From contig JALPXT010000013.1 of the NCBI GenBank assembly GCA_023271485.1, positions 1-20,148 of the forward strand: a DNA stretch of 20,148 nucleotides, read 5' to 3'. This document shows, piece by piece, positions 1 through 7,159 of the stretch. The stretch's first letter is position 1, and the number at the start of each line of letters is the position of its first letter. Under the pieces are notes generated by a model, which made no database searches, was not told the DNA's origin, and saw only the letters and a program-made list of their open reading frames with translations. The position numbers and the translations under genes were made by a program. The DNA comes from Dehalococcoidia bacterium (GTDB lineage Bacteria; Chloroflexota; Dehalococcoidia; SZUA-161; SpSt-899).

Positions 1-605
1 TTGACCCCGATAAGCCCCGGAGGCCACTGGTGGGCATCAACGGTGAGATTTTCCTGCGGATGAATGCCTTCAGCAACGGCAACCTGGTGAAGACTTGCGA
101 GGATGCCGGGCTTGAGGTGGTTGTCTCTCCCTTCGGGGAATGGATGAAGTACGTCTCGCTGAGGAATCTCGAGGACGGATTCAAGCATAGAGAAATCACC
201 AAGATAATCAAGGGTTACCTCAGACGATGGGTACAGAATCACGATGAGAAGTCGGTGCTGGACAAGTTTGCACCCTTCCTCGATATCGAGGAGCCCACGA
301 CCAGAGAGATTCTCTCCTCTACCAAACCACACCTCTCCCCGAGATGCGGCAGCGAGGCAGTCCTCAGTATCGGGACCGGGATCGAGTGGATGGAGAACCC
401 CTCGTTTGCCGGGGTAATTTCGGTGATGCCGCACGGTTGTATGCCCGGCGGGATCGTGGCCGCCATGTCCGAAAATTTGAGCGCCGATTATGGCAAGCCC
501 TGGATTGCCCTCACCTACGACGGTTCTATGGAAACCAATAACCTGGTGAAGATCAATAATTTTGCCGAGGTGCTGCGGTTTTCCAGGAATGGCGGCAGGG
601 TCTAG
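1..605 (+). CDS. 2-hydroxyacyl-CoA dehydratase/activase-family protein, C-terminal fragment
   Basis: This is a partial gene whose 5' end lies outside the window. The frame is open from base 3 to the TAG at 603-605, giving about 200 visible residues. The visible part resembles the C-terminal region of the large proteins annotated as acyl-CoA dehydratase activase-related or 2-hydroxyglutaryl-CoA dehydratase component (COG3581/DUF2229 type). The supporting motifs are VGINGEIFLR near the start and PHGCMPGGIVAAM and IALTYDGS near the end. Family members are linked to ATP-driven activation of radical-type 2-hydroxyacyl-CoA dehydratases and often carry Fe-S clusters. The cysteines in PRCGSEA and PHGCMPG are candidate ligands, which is inference. 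No start can be judged. The gene ends 50 bases before the next gene's promoter. Family assignment is good, exact substrate unknown. Confidence 0.75.
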   Translation, partial: DPDKPRRPLVGINGEIFLRMNAFSNGNLVKTCEDAGLEVVVSPFGEWMKYVSLRNLEDGFKHREITKIIKGYLRRWVQNHDEKSVLDKFAPFLDIEEPTTREILSSTKPHLSPRCGSEAVLSIGTGIEWMENPSFAGVISVMPHGCMPGGIVAAMSENLSADYGKPWIALTYDGSMETNNLVKINNFAEVLRFSRNGGRV

Positions 606-655
606 AATGAGATTGCAGAGCGCAGGAGCCAACCGAACCAAACGATTTCGGACAC

Positions 656-684
656 TTGCAAATTCTGGCTCGAAAGGGTATAAT
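656..684 (+). promoter_or_regulatory. Sigma-70 promoter giving a near-leaderless transcript
   Basis: The -35 box TTGCAA (656-661) and the perfect -10 box TATAAT (679-684) are separated by 17 bases. Transcription should start around 690-692, and the ATG of the next gene is at 694. The mRNA would therefore have almost no 5' leader and no Shine-Dalgarno site. Confidence 0.75.
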
Positions 685-693
685 GCATTCGAA

Positions 694-1041
694 ATGAAAA
701 AGAGGGTTGCCGGCCTCATACTTTTGATCACCGTGGCAATAGTCGTTGGTTATCTTGCCGTGGTTGGTTGGCTTACGGGCTTCTTGATCGCCAAATATGG
801 GGGCGGCAAACAGGAAGGGATGCGAGGCAGAGTAAGATCGGTTATGGTTCCCCTGGGAAGGTATAGCCTTCACCTGCACCACTGGCTTATCTGTTCGGCG
901 CTGATGGTTCTTGCAATAGTGAGGAGTTTTTACCTCTTCGTTCCCCCGGAGATATTCCTCGGCTTTCTTGGAGGCCTGGCCTTCCAGGGCGTTTACTGCT
1001 ATAGCGATTGGCGCAGAATAATTCATCGCAGGCATTCATAG
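694..1041 (+). CDS. Small integral membrane protein, unknown function
   Basis: I do not recognise a named family. The ATG at 694 gives 115 residues. The same frame is open upstream to 562, but that part overlaps the previous gene and the TATAAT box at 679-684, so 694 is preferred. The N-terminus is a positively charged start followed by a transmembrane helix (about residues 5-30). A loop with KYGGGKQEG follows, then a histidine cluster HLHHW near residue 62 at the start of a second helix. One or two further hydrophobic stretches precede the basic C-terminus (RRIIHRRHS). The HLHHW motif at a membrane edge could bind a metal or heme, which is inference. The gene appears monocistronic with its own promoter and is followed by a repeat element. 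Reality of the gene is likely from promoter, hydrophobicity and charge pattern. Confidence 0.6.
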   Translation: MKKRVAGLILLITVAIVVGYLAVVGWLTGFLIAKYGGGKQEGMRGRVRSVMVPLGRYSLHLHHWLICSALMVLAIVRSFYLFVPPEIFLGFLGGLAFQGVYCYSDWRRIIHRRHS

Positions 1042-1048
1042 CACTAGA

Positions 1049-1120
1049 AGGGGCGAAGCCCCTTGAAAAATCTCAGGCATGCCCACTTTTGAGGGGGTTT
1101 CAGGGGGATTCTCCCCCTGA
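1049..1120 (+). repeat. Dispersed two-hairpin repeat, copy 1
   Basis: The element has a GC-rich hairpin AAGGGGCGAAGCCCCTT (about 1049-1065), an unconserved spacer, then AGGGGGTTT followed by the stem-loop CAGGGGGATTCTCCCCCTG (1101-1119). The same two hairpins in the same relative order recur, inverted, at 17557-17636. A partial copy is at 14402-14430. It lies between the membrane protein gene and the riboswitch and holds no coding potential I can support. Confidence 0.75.
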
Positions 1121-1146
1121 TGATCTTGGGCTTAACAATTGAATAG

Positions 1147-1243
1147 TACTCCGATCCATGGTGTCTAAGGCTTTTGCTATGGTACTGTGGACGGTAGGGT
1201 GCCGCCGGAAACGGTTGCGCCTCCCATTGTGGAAAGGAGGGTG
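1147..1243 (+). ncRNA. Moco (molybdenum/tungsten cofactor) riboswitch aptamer
   Basis: The leader of the following operon contains ACTCCGATCC (1148-1157), a hairpin 1161-1185, a hairpin 1198-1221, then GCCTCCCATTGTGGAAAGG. The first hairpin carries TCTAAG (1164-1169) opposite TATGG (1178-1182), which closely matches the 11-nt GAAA-tetraloop receptor. The second hairpin ends in a GAAA tetraloop (1208-1211). A tetraloop-receptor contact between two helices, flanked by these conserved strands, is the arrangement known for the Moco RNA motif (Rfam RF01055). CTCC (1149-1152) and GGAG (1236-1239) can close the element. A terminator follows, and the downstream genes fit Moco metabolism. A tungsten-cofactor preference is possible given the nearby tup genes but cannot be read from sequence. 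Identification is from memory of the consensus, not a covariance search. Confidence 0.85.
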
Positions 1244-1260
1244 TAAAGTGAACGATCAGG

Positions 1261-1294
1261 TCACTGCCTCTCGTTGGGAGGCAGTGATTTTTTT
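1261..1294 (+). terminator. Intrinsic terminator, riboswitch expression platform
   Basis: A perfect 10-bp stem, TCACTGCCTC (1261-1270) with GAGGCAGTGA (1278-1287), has a 7-base loop and is followed by seven T (1288-1294). The aptamer strand GCCTCCCA (1219-1226) is exactly complementary to TGGGAGGC (1275-1282) in this terminator. An antiterminator can therefore form when the aptamer is unoccupied. This predicts a ligand-induced OFF switch. Confidence 0.9.
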
Positions 1295-1317
1295 ATGCGC
1301 AAAGGGAGGTTTAAAAA

Positions 1318-2433
1318 ATGAAAGTAAAATCTAAGATGCTGTATTTGTTTGCGCTAGGGGTCTTTGCCCTGGGAGTCATTTTCATGCTGGCAGTAATGGG
1401 ATTTGAAGGTGATGTGGCTGAAGAAGCGATAGTTAATCAAAAGTGTAGTGAAAAACTGTTGATTACCGGGCTTGCCGAGGATAAGGAAATAAGTTTGGCG
1501 GAATTGAAAAAGCTAGAAAGTGTTGAGAGGGTGGCCTCCTGGATTGATCGTGAGGGAAATAAGCAGAGTTGGGAAGTGAGGGGGATTTTGTTTGATGATT
1601 TCTCAAGAGCGTTTTTTGACAAATCTCAGCAAGATTTTCGCTCAATACGGCTTAGTGCTGGTGATGGTTATTCTATCGAAGTCCCGGTCGAAATTCTAAA
1701 AAACAGGGAGATAATCCTGGCTTATGAAATTAATGGACAACCACTTGAGCCAAAGCATCAACCTCTAAGGGTAATCATTCCAGAAGAAAGAAGAATGTTC
1801 TGGGTATTTAATCTAATCGAAATTGAATTTATACAAGAAGTGCCGGAATATGAAATAAGCAGGATAATCATTTTGGAAACGGTAGTGGATGCTGTTGAGC
1901 AACGTGACTTCTTGTTTGATGGGAAGACGTATAAAGCGATAAGAATTAAAGACATTATGAACTATTTTGCCAAAGAGAGTACTGCAGTTGACGTATTTAT
2001 CAAAGCTACTGACGGCTTGGGCCGAAATGAAAGAGAGGATACTTTTATTGGGCAAGGGTATTTAAAGATTACCGGGGATTGCGCACCGCGGTTTCTTGCA
2101 CCGGAGTTGCCTAGAGGTATGCATGTAAGAAAGGTTTTATGGTTTTCGTATGGAGAAACTGCTTTCTTTGCAGTAGATAGAGGACTTGAAGTGTTTGGGC
2201 CTACTGGAGAAAAGGGGGGACTTTCCCTGGAAGAAATTATACGGGAGACTGGTCTTCGTAGAGGTGAGTCGTATATATTTACAGCCATCGATGGCTCTAG
2301 TATTGAAATACCAGCAGCCTATATCGATAAAGGTATAATATATCTGACAGATGAAGATGAATACGTTGCTTACTTCGTGGCAACGGGTAAGTTTCTAAAA
2401 GGCGTGGTGTCTATTGAAACGATCACCAATTAA
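1318..2433 (+). CDS. Exported protein with repeated Moco-binding-fold-like domains
   Basis: First gene after the riboswitch, 371 residues. GGGAGG at 1304-1309 is 8 bases before the ATG. Residues 7-28 form an uncleaved anchor or signal peptide with little charge after it. Residues about 45-172 resemble the oxidoreductase molybdopterin-binding (sulfite oxidase/YedY) fold: a dL-type strand ISLAELKKLE, a GDGYSIEVP segment, then LAYEINGQPLEPKHQPLRV and a closing WVFNLIEIEF strand. Residues about 178-371 appear to be one or two diverged repeats of the same kind, with DGSSIEIP and FLKGVVSIETI near the end. The Mo-ligating cysteine of active sulfite-oxidase-fold enzymes has no counterpart. Only C43 and C255 are present, and neither sits in the expected motif. 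I therefore infer an extracytoplasmic binding protein for a pterin cofactor rather than an enzyme. Fold assignment is moderate, role is inference. Confidence 0.7.
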   Translation: MKVKSKMLYLFALGVFALGVIFMLAVMGFEGDVAEEAIVNQKCSEKLLITGLAEDKEISLAELKKLESVERVASWIDREGNKQSWEVRGILFDDFSRAFFDKSQQDFRSIRLSAGDGYSIEVPVEILKNREIILAYEINGQPLEPKHQPLRVIIPEERRMFWVFNLIEIEFIQEVPEYEISRIIILETVVDAVEQRDFLFDGKTYKAIRIKDIMNYFAKESTAVDVFIKATDGLGRNEREDTFIGQGYLKITGDCAPRFLAPELPRGMHVRKVLWFSYGETAFFAVDRGLEVFGPTGEKGGLSLEEIIRETGLRRGESYIFTAIDGSSIEIPAAYIDKGIIYLTDEDEYVAYFVATGKFLKGVVSIETITN

Positions 2434-2543
2434 CCGCTATACAGACGAACGTGCGATCTACCATTTGAAAGGGGGTGGTTTATATGAGGGAATAAGACCA
2501 GCACTGGAAAGCCTTACCGAAAAATTTCGAATGGGAGGAAAAA

Positions 2544-3041
2544 ATGAAAACGAAGATAGTCTTGATTCCGCTGGCACTGTTGCTGGCTATGAGCCTCGTC
2601 GCTATCGGTTGCCCTGCAGATCAAGTGGATGAACCAGCCGATCCAGTTGCTGAGCAAGTGCTCTGGTCTATCGCGGTTGAAGGCGTTGAGGGTGTCGAAG
2701 AATTTACCAATATTGACGCCGCTAAACTGAACATGATAGAGATTGACGTGATACACCGGAGAAGAGATGTGGAGACACCGCAAACATGGACAGGTATTCT
2801 TTTGAGAGATATCATGGAATATCTGGGGGTGGCAGAATTTCAAACTGTAACCATAGTAGCTGGTGACGATTTCGCAGCAGAGTATACACCGGAAATAGTT
2901 AATGCTGACGACAGTATACTAGGGTTTTTGTTGGATGGAGAGGAGCTTGATGAAGAAAGTGCCCCGGCACGGACAGTAATTGGCACTAGAGGGCCAAGAT
3001 ATTGGGTTAGAAACGTCGTAACAATAGTGGTAAATAAATAG
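2544..3041 (+). CDS. Lipoprotein with Moco-binding-fold-like domain
   Basis: 165 residues, with GGGAGG directly upstream of the ATG. The N-terminus is a classical lipoprotein signal (hydrophobic core then LVAIGC), with the lipidated cysteine at residue 23. An acidic linker with VDEPADPVAEQ follows. The remaining part has the order of strands seen in sulfite-oxidase-type Moco domains: TWTGILLRDIMEYLG, VTIVAGDDFAAEYTPE, then FLLDGEELDEESAPARTVIG and a terminal RYWVRNVVTIVV. There is no cysteine in the mature domain apart from C23, so it cannot coordinate Mo as catalytic members do. It is probably a surface-tethered solute-binding or presenting partner for the ECF transporter encoded next; this is inference. 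Its signal peptide is nearly identical at DNA level to that of tupA at 9660, although the mature proteins are unrelated. Confidence 0.7.
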   Translation: MKTKIVLIPLALLLAMSLVAIGCPADQVDEPADPVAEQVLWSIAVEGVEGVEEFTNIDAAKLNMIEIDVIHRRRDVETPQTWTGILLRDIMEYLGVAEFQTVTIVAGDDFAAEYTPEIVNADDSILGFLLDGEELDEESAPARTVIGTRGPRYWVRNVVTIVVNK

Positions 3042-3064
3042 GCGTAACAACTGCGCTGTCTAGA

Positions 3065-3097
3065 GCCTGCTTGTCTGCGGTCTGCAGACAGGCAGGC
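3065..3097 (+). repeat. Intercistronic hairpin
   Basis: A 14-bp stem pairs GCCTGCTTGTCTGC (3065-3078) with GCAGACAGGCAGGC (3084-3097), with one G-T pair and a 5-base loop. It has no T-run, so it is not a standard terminator. It sits between the lipoprotein gene and the ECF S-component gene and could stabilise or process the upstream mRNA. This is inference. Confidence 0.6.
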
Positions 3098-3132
3098 GAG
3101 TGGAATTATAGGTTTGGCGGGAGGAACCAGAA

Positions 3133-3699
3133 GTGAGAACTGGGAAATTCTTTGCACGATTCTCTATGTTTGATCTTGTTATCATTGCGCTGATGGCTAC
3201 GCTTGGTATAGCAGCTAAGCCGGTAATTGTCCCTCTGGTGCGCATAATTACCGGCCCTTTGCTTATTCCCGGAGGAGCGCTGGCCGGCGGATTTTATATG
3301 ATGTGGTTAGTAATTCCAGCGGGATTGGTTGGTAAGGCAGGCACTGCTACTCTGGTAGCCATTGTACAAGCTATCCTGGTAATGGCTACAGGTATTTGGG
3401 GCACTCATGGCATAGCAAGCCTGGCCACATATATACTTCCTGGCGTGGCAGTAGATCTTGTGTTTTTATTTGCGAGGCGCCGGAAGTATAATTTTGGTCA
3501 TTACTTTCTGGCAGGCATGGCGGCAAACGTAACCGGTACATTTTTGGTAATGGTGGTATTCTTCAAGTTGCCGCTTATACCATTACTTTTCGCTCTAAGC
3601 TGTGGAGCTTTATCGGGTGGACTAGGCGGCTTGATTGCCTACAACGTAGTCAAACGATTCGAGAAATTTAAGGCGGCAGGGCTTGAAACTGGAGGCTAG
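3133..3699 (+). CDS. ECF transporter substrate-binding (S) component
   Basis: 188 residues from a GTG start, with GGGAGG at 3119-3124. The protein is almost wholly hydrophobic with five to six predicted transmembrane helices. It begins with a short basic segment and FSMFDLVIIALMATLGIA, typical of ECF S components. Helix 1 carries small residues (ALMATLGIA), as S components do for docking to EcfT. The GPLLIPGGALAGGFYMMWLV stretch recalls the YkoE/ThiW-like S-component group, which handles small heterocycles such as the pyrimidine part of thiamine. Exact substrate cannot be assigned by homology from sequence alone. The operon also encodes both ATPases and EcfT, making this a dedicated (group I) system. 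With the Moco riboswitch and MobB, I infer a molybdopterin-type substrate. Confidence 0.75.
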   Translation: MRTGKFFARFSMFDLVIIALMATLGIAAKPVIVPLVRIITGPLLIPGGALAGGFYMMWLVIPAGLVGKAGTATLVAIVQAILVMATGIWGTHGIASLATYILPGVAVDLVFLFARRRKYNFGHYFLAGMAANVTGTFLVMVVFFKLPLIPLLFALSCGALSGGLGGLIAYNVVKRFEKFKAAGLETGG

Positions 3700-3735
3700 A
3701 GAGCGGCATTCGAGACTGGAAGGAGGGGTGAGAAT

Positions 3736-5256
3736 TTGGCGAAAAAAATATCCATTATAGTGGCCGCTACTCTTGTATTGTCAGCATTCGCTTTCTGGGG
3801 ACAGAGGGCCCTGAATTTTACAGGACCGGATGGCGGCTTTATACCGCCGTTGAGAATAACAGGAGATGTAGAGGCGTGTTTAATGTTGCGAAGCATGACT
3901 CAAGCCGCTGATACGTGGGAAACAAAGAGAATTAAGCATAACAATCAAGAGATAGATGCCTTAAGGTTACACGATGTAATTTCAACGGCCGGGTTAATAA
4001 CGGGATCGAATAAGATACTTATGGTTGGAAGAAATGGGTTTGTGGCGGAGATAGATGCTGATACACTGGCGGAAGTCTATCTGATGTTTTCTGCTTCTTA
4101 CGGCTGGTCGGTATCGAGCCACAGGCACCCCAGGAGTGTGAATGTTAAAGACATAAAGGAGATAATAGTTGTCTCCAGCGAAAACTGCTGGAGTTATGGT
4201 TTTAATGTTATCAAGGCAGATAAAAACATCTTTAACATTACTCCTGGGCAAGCTTATTTCAGAACGGCAACTTTGTATCCCCATTTTGAAGGCCGATCAG
4301 CGATGAGACACGATGGTCAGGTTTATGAAACAGGAGTATTTACTCTGAAAAGAGTATTTGAACTTTACGATCTTTGCGACCTGCCGGCAGTTAACTACAA
4401 TAACAGGAATCTGATTATGGGGGCAACAGGCGGTTATGGCCTGCTGGAAGAAGGAGGCTTATTTGTTCTCAAAGGCAACCATATCAATTATATTTCTGCT
4501 GATAGAAAACATAAGATCGAGAAAGTCAGAGGTGTTCTTTTGGATGCTCCGGCCGGCAGCATAATGGACCATTACAGCGACGTCTTGCGCTATATACTGG
4601 ATTATAATGAGAGAGTGTTGACTATTCTCATAGATGGTTTTGGGTATCATCAATACTTGTATGCCATAGAAAATGGATATGCACCGTTCTTGGCGAGCCT
4701 GCCAAAGGCTGAAATGGTCACAGCGCTTTATAGGCCGATAACGAATGTTGGTCTTGCCGCAATCATAACCGGCAAACCTCCAGAATACAGCGGTGTTTAT
4801 GGCAGACATAGGGACTTAAGAATCCCTTCTTTGTTTGGAGTTTTGCAGGATCGGGGCAAAGAGACTGTTTTCATCGGCGGGGGGATCAGAATACTTAATA
4901 AGGAGATCGAGCCAGTATTAAATGTTGACCATAATAAGAGCGGCACCGTTGATGATGAAATATTTGCCTCCGCCTTGGAGCATCTAAACAGAGGGTATGA
5001 TTTTATGATGGTTCATTTTCATAACGTAGATGACGCCGGCGAGATTTATGGCGATTTACATCCGGAAACTATGCAGGCAATGAAAACGATGGACGGTTAT
5101 CTCGCTGAGCTTGTCGCAAATTGGTCCGGCAGGGTTATAATTATCGCCGACCACGGGATGCATTCCCTCCCGGACGGTGGCGGTCATGGCTGCTTTCGCT
5201 TTGAGGATTTACTTGTGCCGTATCTCGTAGTAGAAGGAGGGGCGCATTATGAGTAA
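3736..5256 (+). CDS. Exported phosphodiesterase/nucleotide pyrophosphatase-type protein with N-terminal binding domains
   Basis: 506 residues from a TTG start, with AGGAGG at 3721-3726. Residues 5-21 are a membrane anchor or signal peptide. Residues about 37-285 form one or two domains like the neighbouring Moco-fold proteins. Residues about 293-500 belong to the alkaline phosphatase superfamily, type I phosphodiesterase/nucleotide pyrophosphatase branch. Visible site residues are D300 (LIDGFG), the likely nucleophile T336 (TNVGLAAIITG), D432/D433 (NVDDAGEIYG), D472-H473 (IIADHGMH) and H484 (GGHGCF). In the common DxxGH motif the histidine position appears to be E436, with H442 nearby as an alternative. 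The family hydrolyses phosphodiester or pyrophosphate bonds outside the cell. An attractive role is cleavage of dinucleotide cofactor (for example MGD) before import; this is inference. The 3' end overlaps the next gene by 8 bases. Confidence 0.75.
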   Translation: MAKKISIIVAATLVLSAFAFWGQRALNFTGPDGGFIPPLRITGDVEACLMLRSMTQAADTWETKRIKHNNQEIDALRLHDVISTAGLITGSNKILMVGRNGFVAEIDADTLAEVYLMFSASYGWSVSSHRHPRSVNVKDIKEIIVVSSENCWSYGFNVIKADKNIFNITPGQAYFRTATLYPHFEGRSAMRHDGQVYETGVFTLKRVFELYDLCDLPAVNYNNRNLIMGATGGYGLLEEGGLFVLKGNHINYISADRKHKIEKVRGVLLDAPAGSIMDHYSDVLRYILDYNERVLTILIDGFGYHQYLYAIENGYAPFLASLPKAEMVTALYRPITNVGLAAIITGKPPEYSGVYGRHRDLRIPSLFGVLQDRGKETVFIGGGIRILNKEIEPVLNVDHNKSGTVDDEIFASALEHLNRGYDFMMVHFHNVDDAGEIYGDLHPETMQAMKTMDGYLAELVANWSGRVIIIADHGMHSLPDGGGHGCFRFEDLLVPYLVVEGGAHYE

Positions 5257-5770
5257 AACAGTAATAGTCGCAGTCCTTGTTGTCCTGGTTATGATAATCG
5301 GAGTGACCGCTTACCTGCAAAGAGGTGATCTGGCTGAAAGGCGGGAATTGATGGAGAAGGCAACCTTTGTGATAACCTTTGGTGAGAAAGAGATTATCTA
5401 TGAAATGGCTGATATAAGAGAGCTGGGCGAAACAGAATTTGCTGCCATCTTAAGAGGGGGCGGAAAACCTGGCCGGGAATACACCTTTACCGGGGTACCT
5501 TTACGAAATTTAATTGCGGGTATAGGCTACGCAGACCTTGAGAATATAGACATGTTTGTGGTGAAATCTGTTGACGGTTTTAGGGTTGCGTTTACATACG
5601 AAGAGATTATGGCCGAAGATAACATCTATATTGTCTACAAGCAAAACGGGGAACCGCTCGGCACCAGAGCACATGGGGGCACAGGTCCCTATCGCATTGT
5701 GGTGCGACAGGATCCGTTTGCTATGCGGTGGGCCAGGTATGCAGTAGAACTTGAGTTGAAAACGGAATAA
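5249..5770 (+). CDS. Membrane-anchored protein with Moco-binding-fold-like domain
   Basis: 173 residues. The ATG at 5249 overlaps the previous stop by 8 bases and is preceded by AGAAGGAGG, indicating translational coupling. Residues 3-22 are a transmembrane anchor. The rest is a single domain with the sulfite-oxidase-type order: YTFTGVPLRNLIAGIGY, a VVKSVDGFRVAFTYEEI segment equivalent to the DGY strand pair, VYKQNGEPLG, GPYRIVV, and a closing MRWARYAVELEL. No cysteine is present at all, so catalysis by a cysteine-ligated Mo centre is excluded. It is the last of four such exported domains or proteins around the S component. I infer a cofactor-binding accessory protein. The next gene starts within its stop codon (TAATG). 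Confidence 0.7.
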   Translation: MSKTVIVAVLVVLVMIIGVTAYLQRGDLAERRELMEKATFVITFGEKEIIYEMADIRELGETEFAAILRGGGKPGREYTFTGVPLRNLIAGIGYADLENIDMFVVKSVDGFRVAFTYEEIMAEDNIYIVYKQNGEPLGTRAHGGTGPYRIVVRQDPFAMRWARYAVELELKTE

Positions 5771-6453
5771 TGTTTCCTGTTGAGCTTAAAAACCTCTATT
5801 TCAAGTACGTTGGCAAACAAACAAACATATTGGATGGGGTGAATCTTGCCATAAACAAAGGCGAGGTGGTAGCTATTCTAGGCTTAAGCGGCAGCGGCAA
5901 GAGTACCCTTTGTTATTGTATGAATGGCTTGATTCCCCACGTATACAAAGGAGAACTCAGTGGCGAATCGCTCGTCTTTGGAAGTTGTCTAAAAAACATG
6001 AAGATAGCGGATATTGCCACCAAGGTTGGTACGGTTTTTCAGGATCCTGATACGCAGTTGTTTTCTCCTACGGTGGAAGACGAAATAGCCTTCGGGCCTG
6101 AGAACCTGTGCATTGATCGGGAAGAGATCGGGCGTAGAATAGCATCTGCACTGGAGCAGGTGGGAATGACTAATCATAGGTTGGCAAGCCCTGATCACCT
6201 CTCCGGCGGGCAGAAGCAGCTTATTGCGATTGCTTCTGTATTGAGCCTGCAGCCGGAAGTTTTGATTTTTGACGAAATAATGTCTCAAATCGATGAAACA
6301 GGAAAAACTCGCATAAAAGAGGTTATAAGGGGCTTGAAAAAAAGCGGAAAAACGATAGTAATGGTAGAGCATAATTTGGACAACCTTGATGAAGCAGATC
6401 GTGTTATGGTCATACTCAAAGGGAAGCTGATAAATTTTACAGGGAAGCTATAG
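5770..6453 (+). CDS. ecfA1: ECF transporter energy-coupling ATPase (first)
   Basis: 227 residues, starting at the ATG that overlaps the previous TAA by one base. All ABC ATPase motifs are present: Walker A GLSGSGKST (38-46), Q-loop region VFQDPDTQLFSPTVEDEIAF, signature LSGGQ (144-148), Walker B VLIFDE (164-169) and switch histidine H201 (VEHN). The FQDPDTQLFSPTVEDEIAFG motif is typical of ECF/CbiO-type ATPases. The protein is shorter than the usual 265-285 residues, lacking most of the C-terminal dimerisation extension. It would pair with the ATPase encoded next and sit on the EcfT coupling helices at the cytoplasmic face. Confidence 0.92.
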   Translation: MFPVELKNLYFKYVGKQTNILDGVNLAINKGEVVAILGLSGSGKSTLCYCMNGLIPHVYKGELSGESLVFGSCLKNMKIADIATKVGTVFQDPDTQLFSPTVEDEIAFGPENLCIDREEIGRRIASALEQVGMTNHRLASPDHLSGGQKQLIAIASVLSLQPEVLIFDEIMSQIDETGKTRIKEVIRGLKKSGKTIVMVEHNLDNLDEADRVMVILKGKLINFTGKL

Positions 6454-6478
6454 GGGCATCATAAGGTGAGGGAGTTAT

Positions 6479-7159
6479 TTGAACCATTATGTAGAGTTAA
6501 GCAACGTTAGCTTCAGTTATCCGAGGAGTAAGAGGATCATAAAGAATATAACCTTGAAGCTGAATCGTAGCCAGTTTACTGCCCTGGTAGGGCCTAACGG
6601 CAGTGGTAAAACTACTCTTGGCAAGTTAGCAATGGGGATACTTAAGCCTTCCTCTGGAAAGGTTTTTATTTGCGGCAAAAACAGCACGGAGATGACACTT
6701 GGAGAGATTGGTAAAAAAATCGGCTACTTGTTTCAAAACCCGCAGCGCCAGTTATTTGCGCTTACAGTAGCTGAAGATATAGCCTTTTCGCTGGAATGGA
6801 ACGAGCATGATAAAGCAGAGACAAGAAGAAAAGTTACCAATATGCTTGAGCTGTTTCAGTTGGAGCATTTACGGAACTCATCTCCGTTTAATTTGAGTCA
6901 TGGAGAAAAAGAAAGGCTTGCCCTCGCCGGGATTTTTGTAAACCATCTTGATTATTTTATATTAGATGAGCCTACTATGGCTCTCGATATGGAAAGGAAA
7001 CAAATATTATCTGATATACTTGAAAAGATTAGCAGTTATGGGATTGGGATGCTAATCATAAGTCATGATCAAGACTTTGTTAATCAACATGCAGATCGTA
7101 TAATTAAGATGTCAGAGGGTGAGATTGTTTATGACAGCACCAACAACCTTAGACCCTAG
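6479..7159 (+). CDS. ecfA2: ECF transporter energy-coupling ATPase (second)
   Basis: 226 residues from a TTG start with a GAGGGAG ribosome site just upstream; the nearby ATG at 6489 is out of frame. Motifs: Walker A GPNGSGKTT (38-46), FQNPQRQLFALTVAEDIAF, signature LSHGE (139-143) rather than LSGGQ, Walker B FILDEPTMALD, and the switch histidine in ISHDQDF. The altered signature suggests the two ATP sites of the heterodimer are not equivalent, which is common in EcfA/EcfA' pairs. Like its partner it lacks a long C-terminal extension. Its 3' end overlaps the start of the EcfT gene. Confidence 0.9.
   Translation: MNHYVELSNVSFSYPRSKRIIKNITLKLNRSQFTALVGPNGSGKTTLGKLAMGILKPSSGKVFICGKNSTEMTLGEIGKKIGYLFQNPQRQLFALTVAEDIAFSLEWNEHDKAETRRKVTNMLELFQLEHLRNSSPFNLSHGEKERLALAGIFVNHLDYFILDEPTMALDMERKQILSDILEKISSYGIGMLIISHDQDFVNQHADRIIKMSEGEIVYDSTNNLRP

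Noticed and set aside
553..1035. 160-residue minus-strand open frame opposite the membrane protein
   Set aside because: It has no promoter or ribosome site, has low-complexity unlike any family, and lies opposite a gene with a near-perfect promoter.
2414..2632. 72-residue open frame bridging the first two exported-protein genes
   Set aside because: It overlaps the lipoprotein signal sequence in another frame and has no recognisable domain.
3065..3097. Intrinsic terminator inside the ECF operon
   Set aside because: There is a strong stem but no T-run follows, and the next gene continues the same operon.
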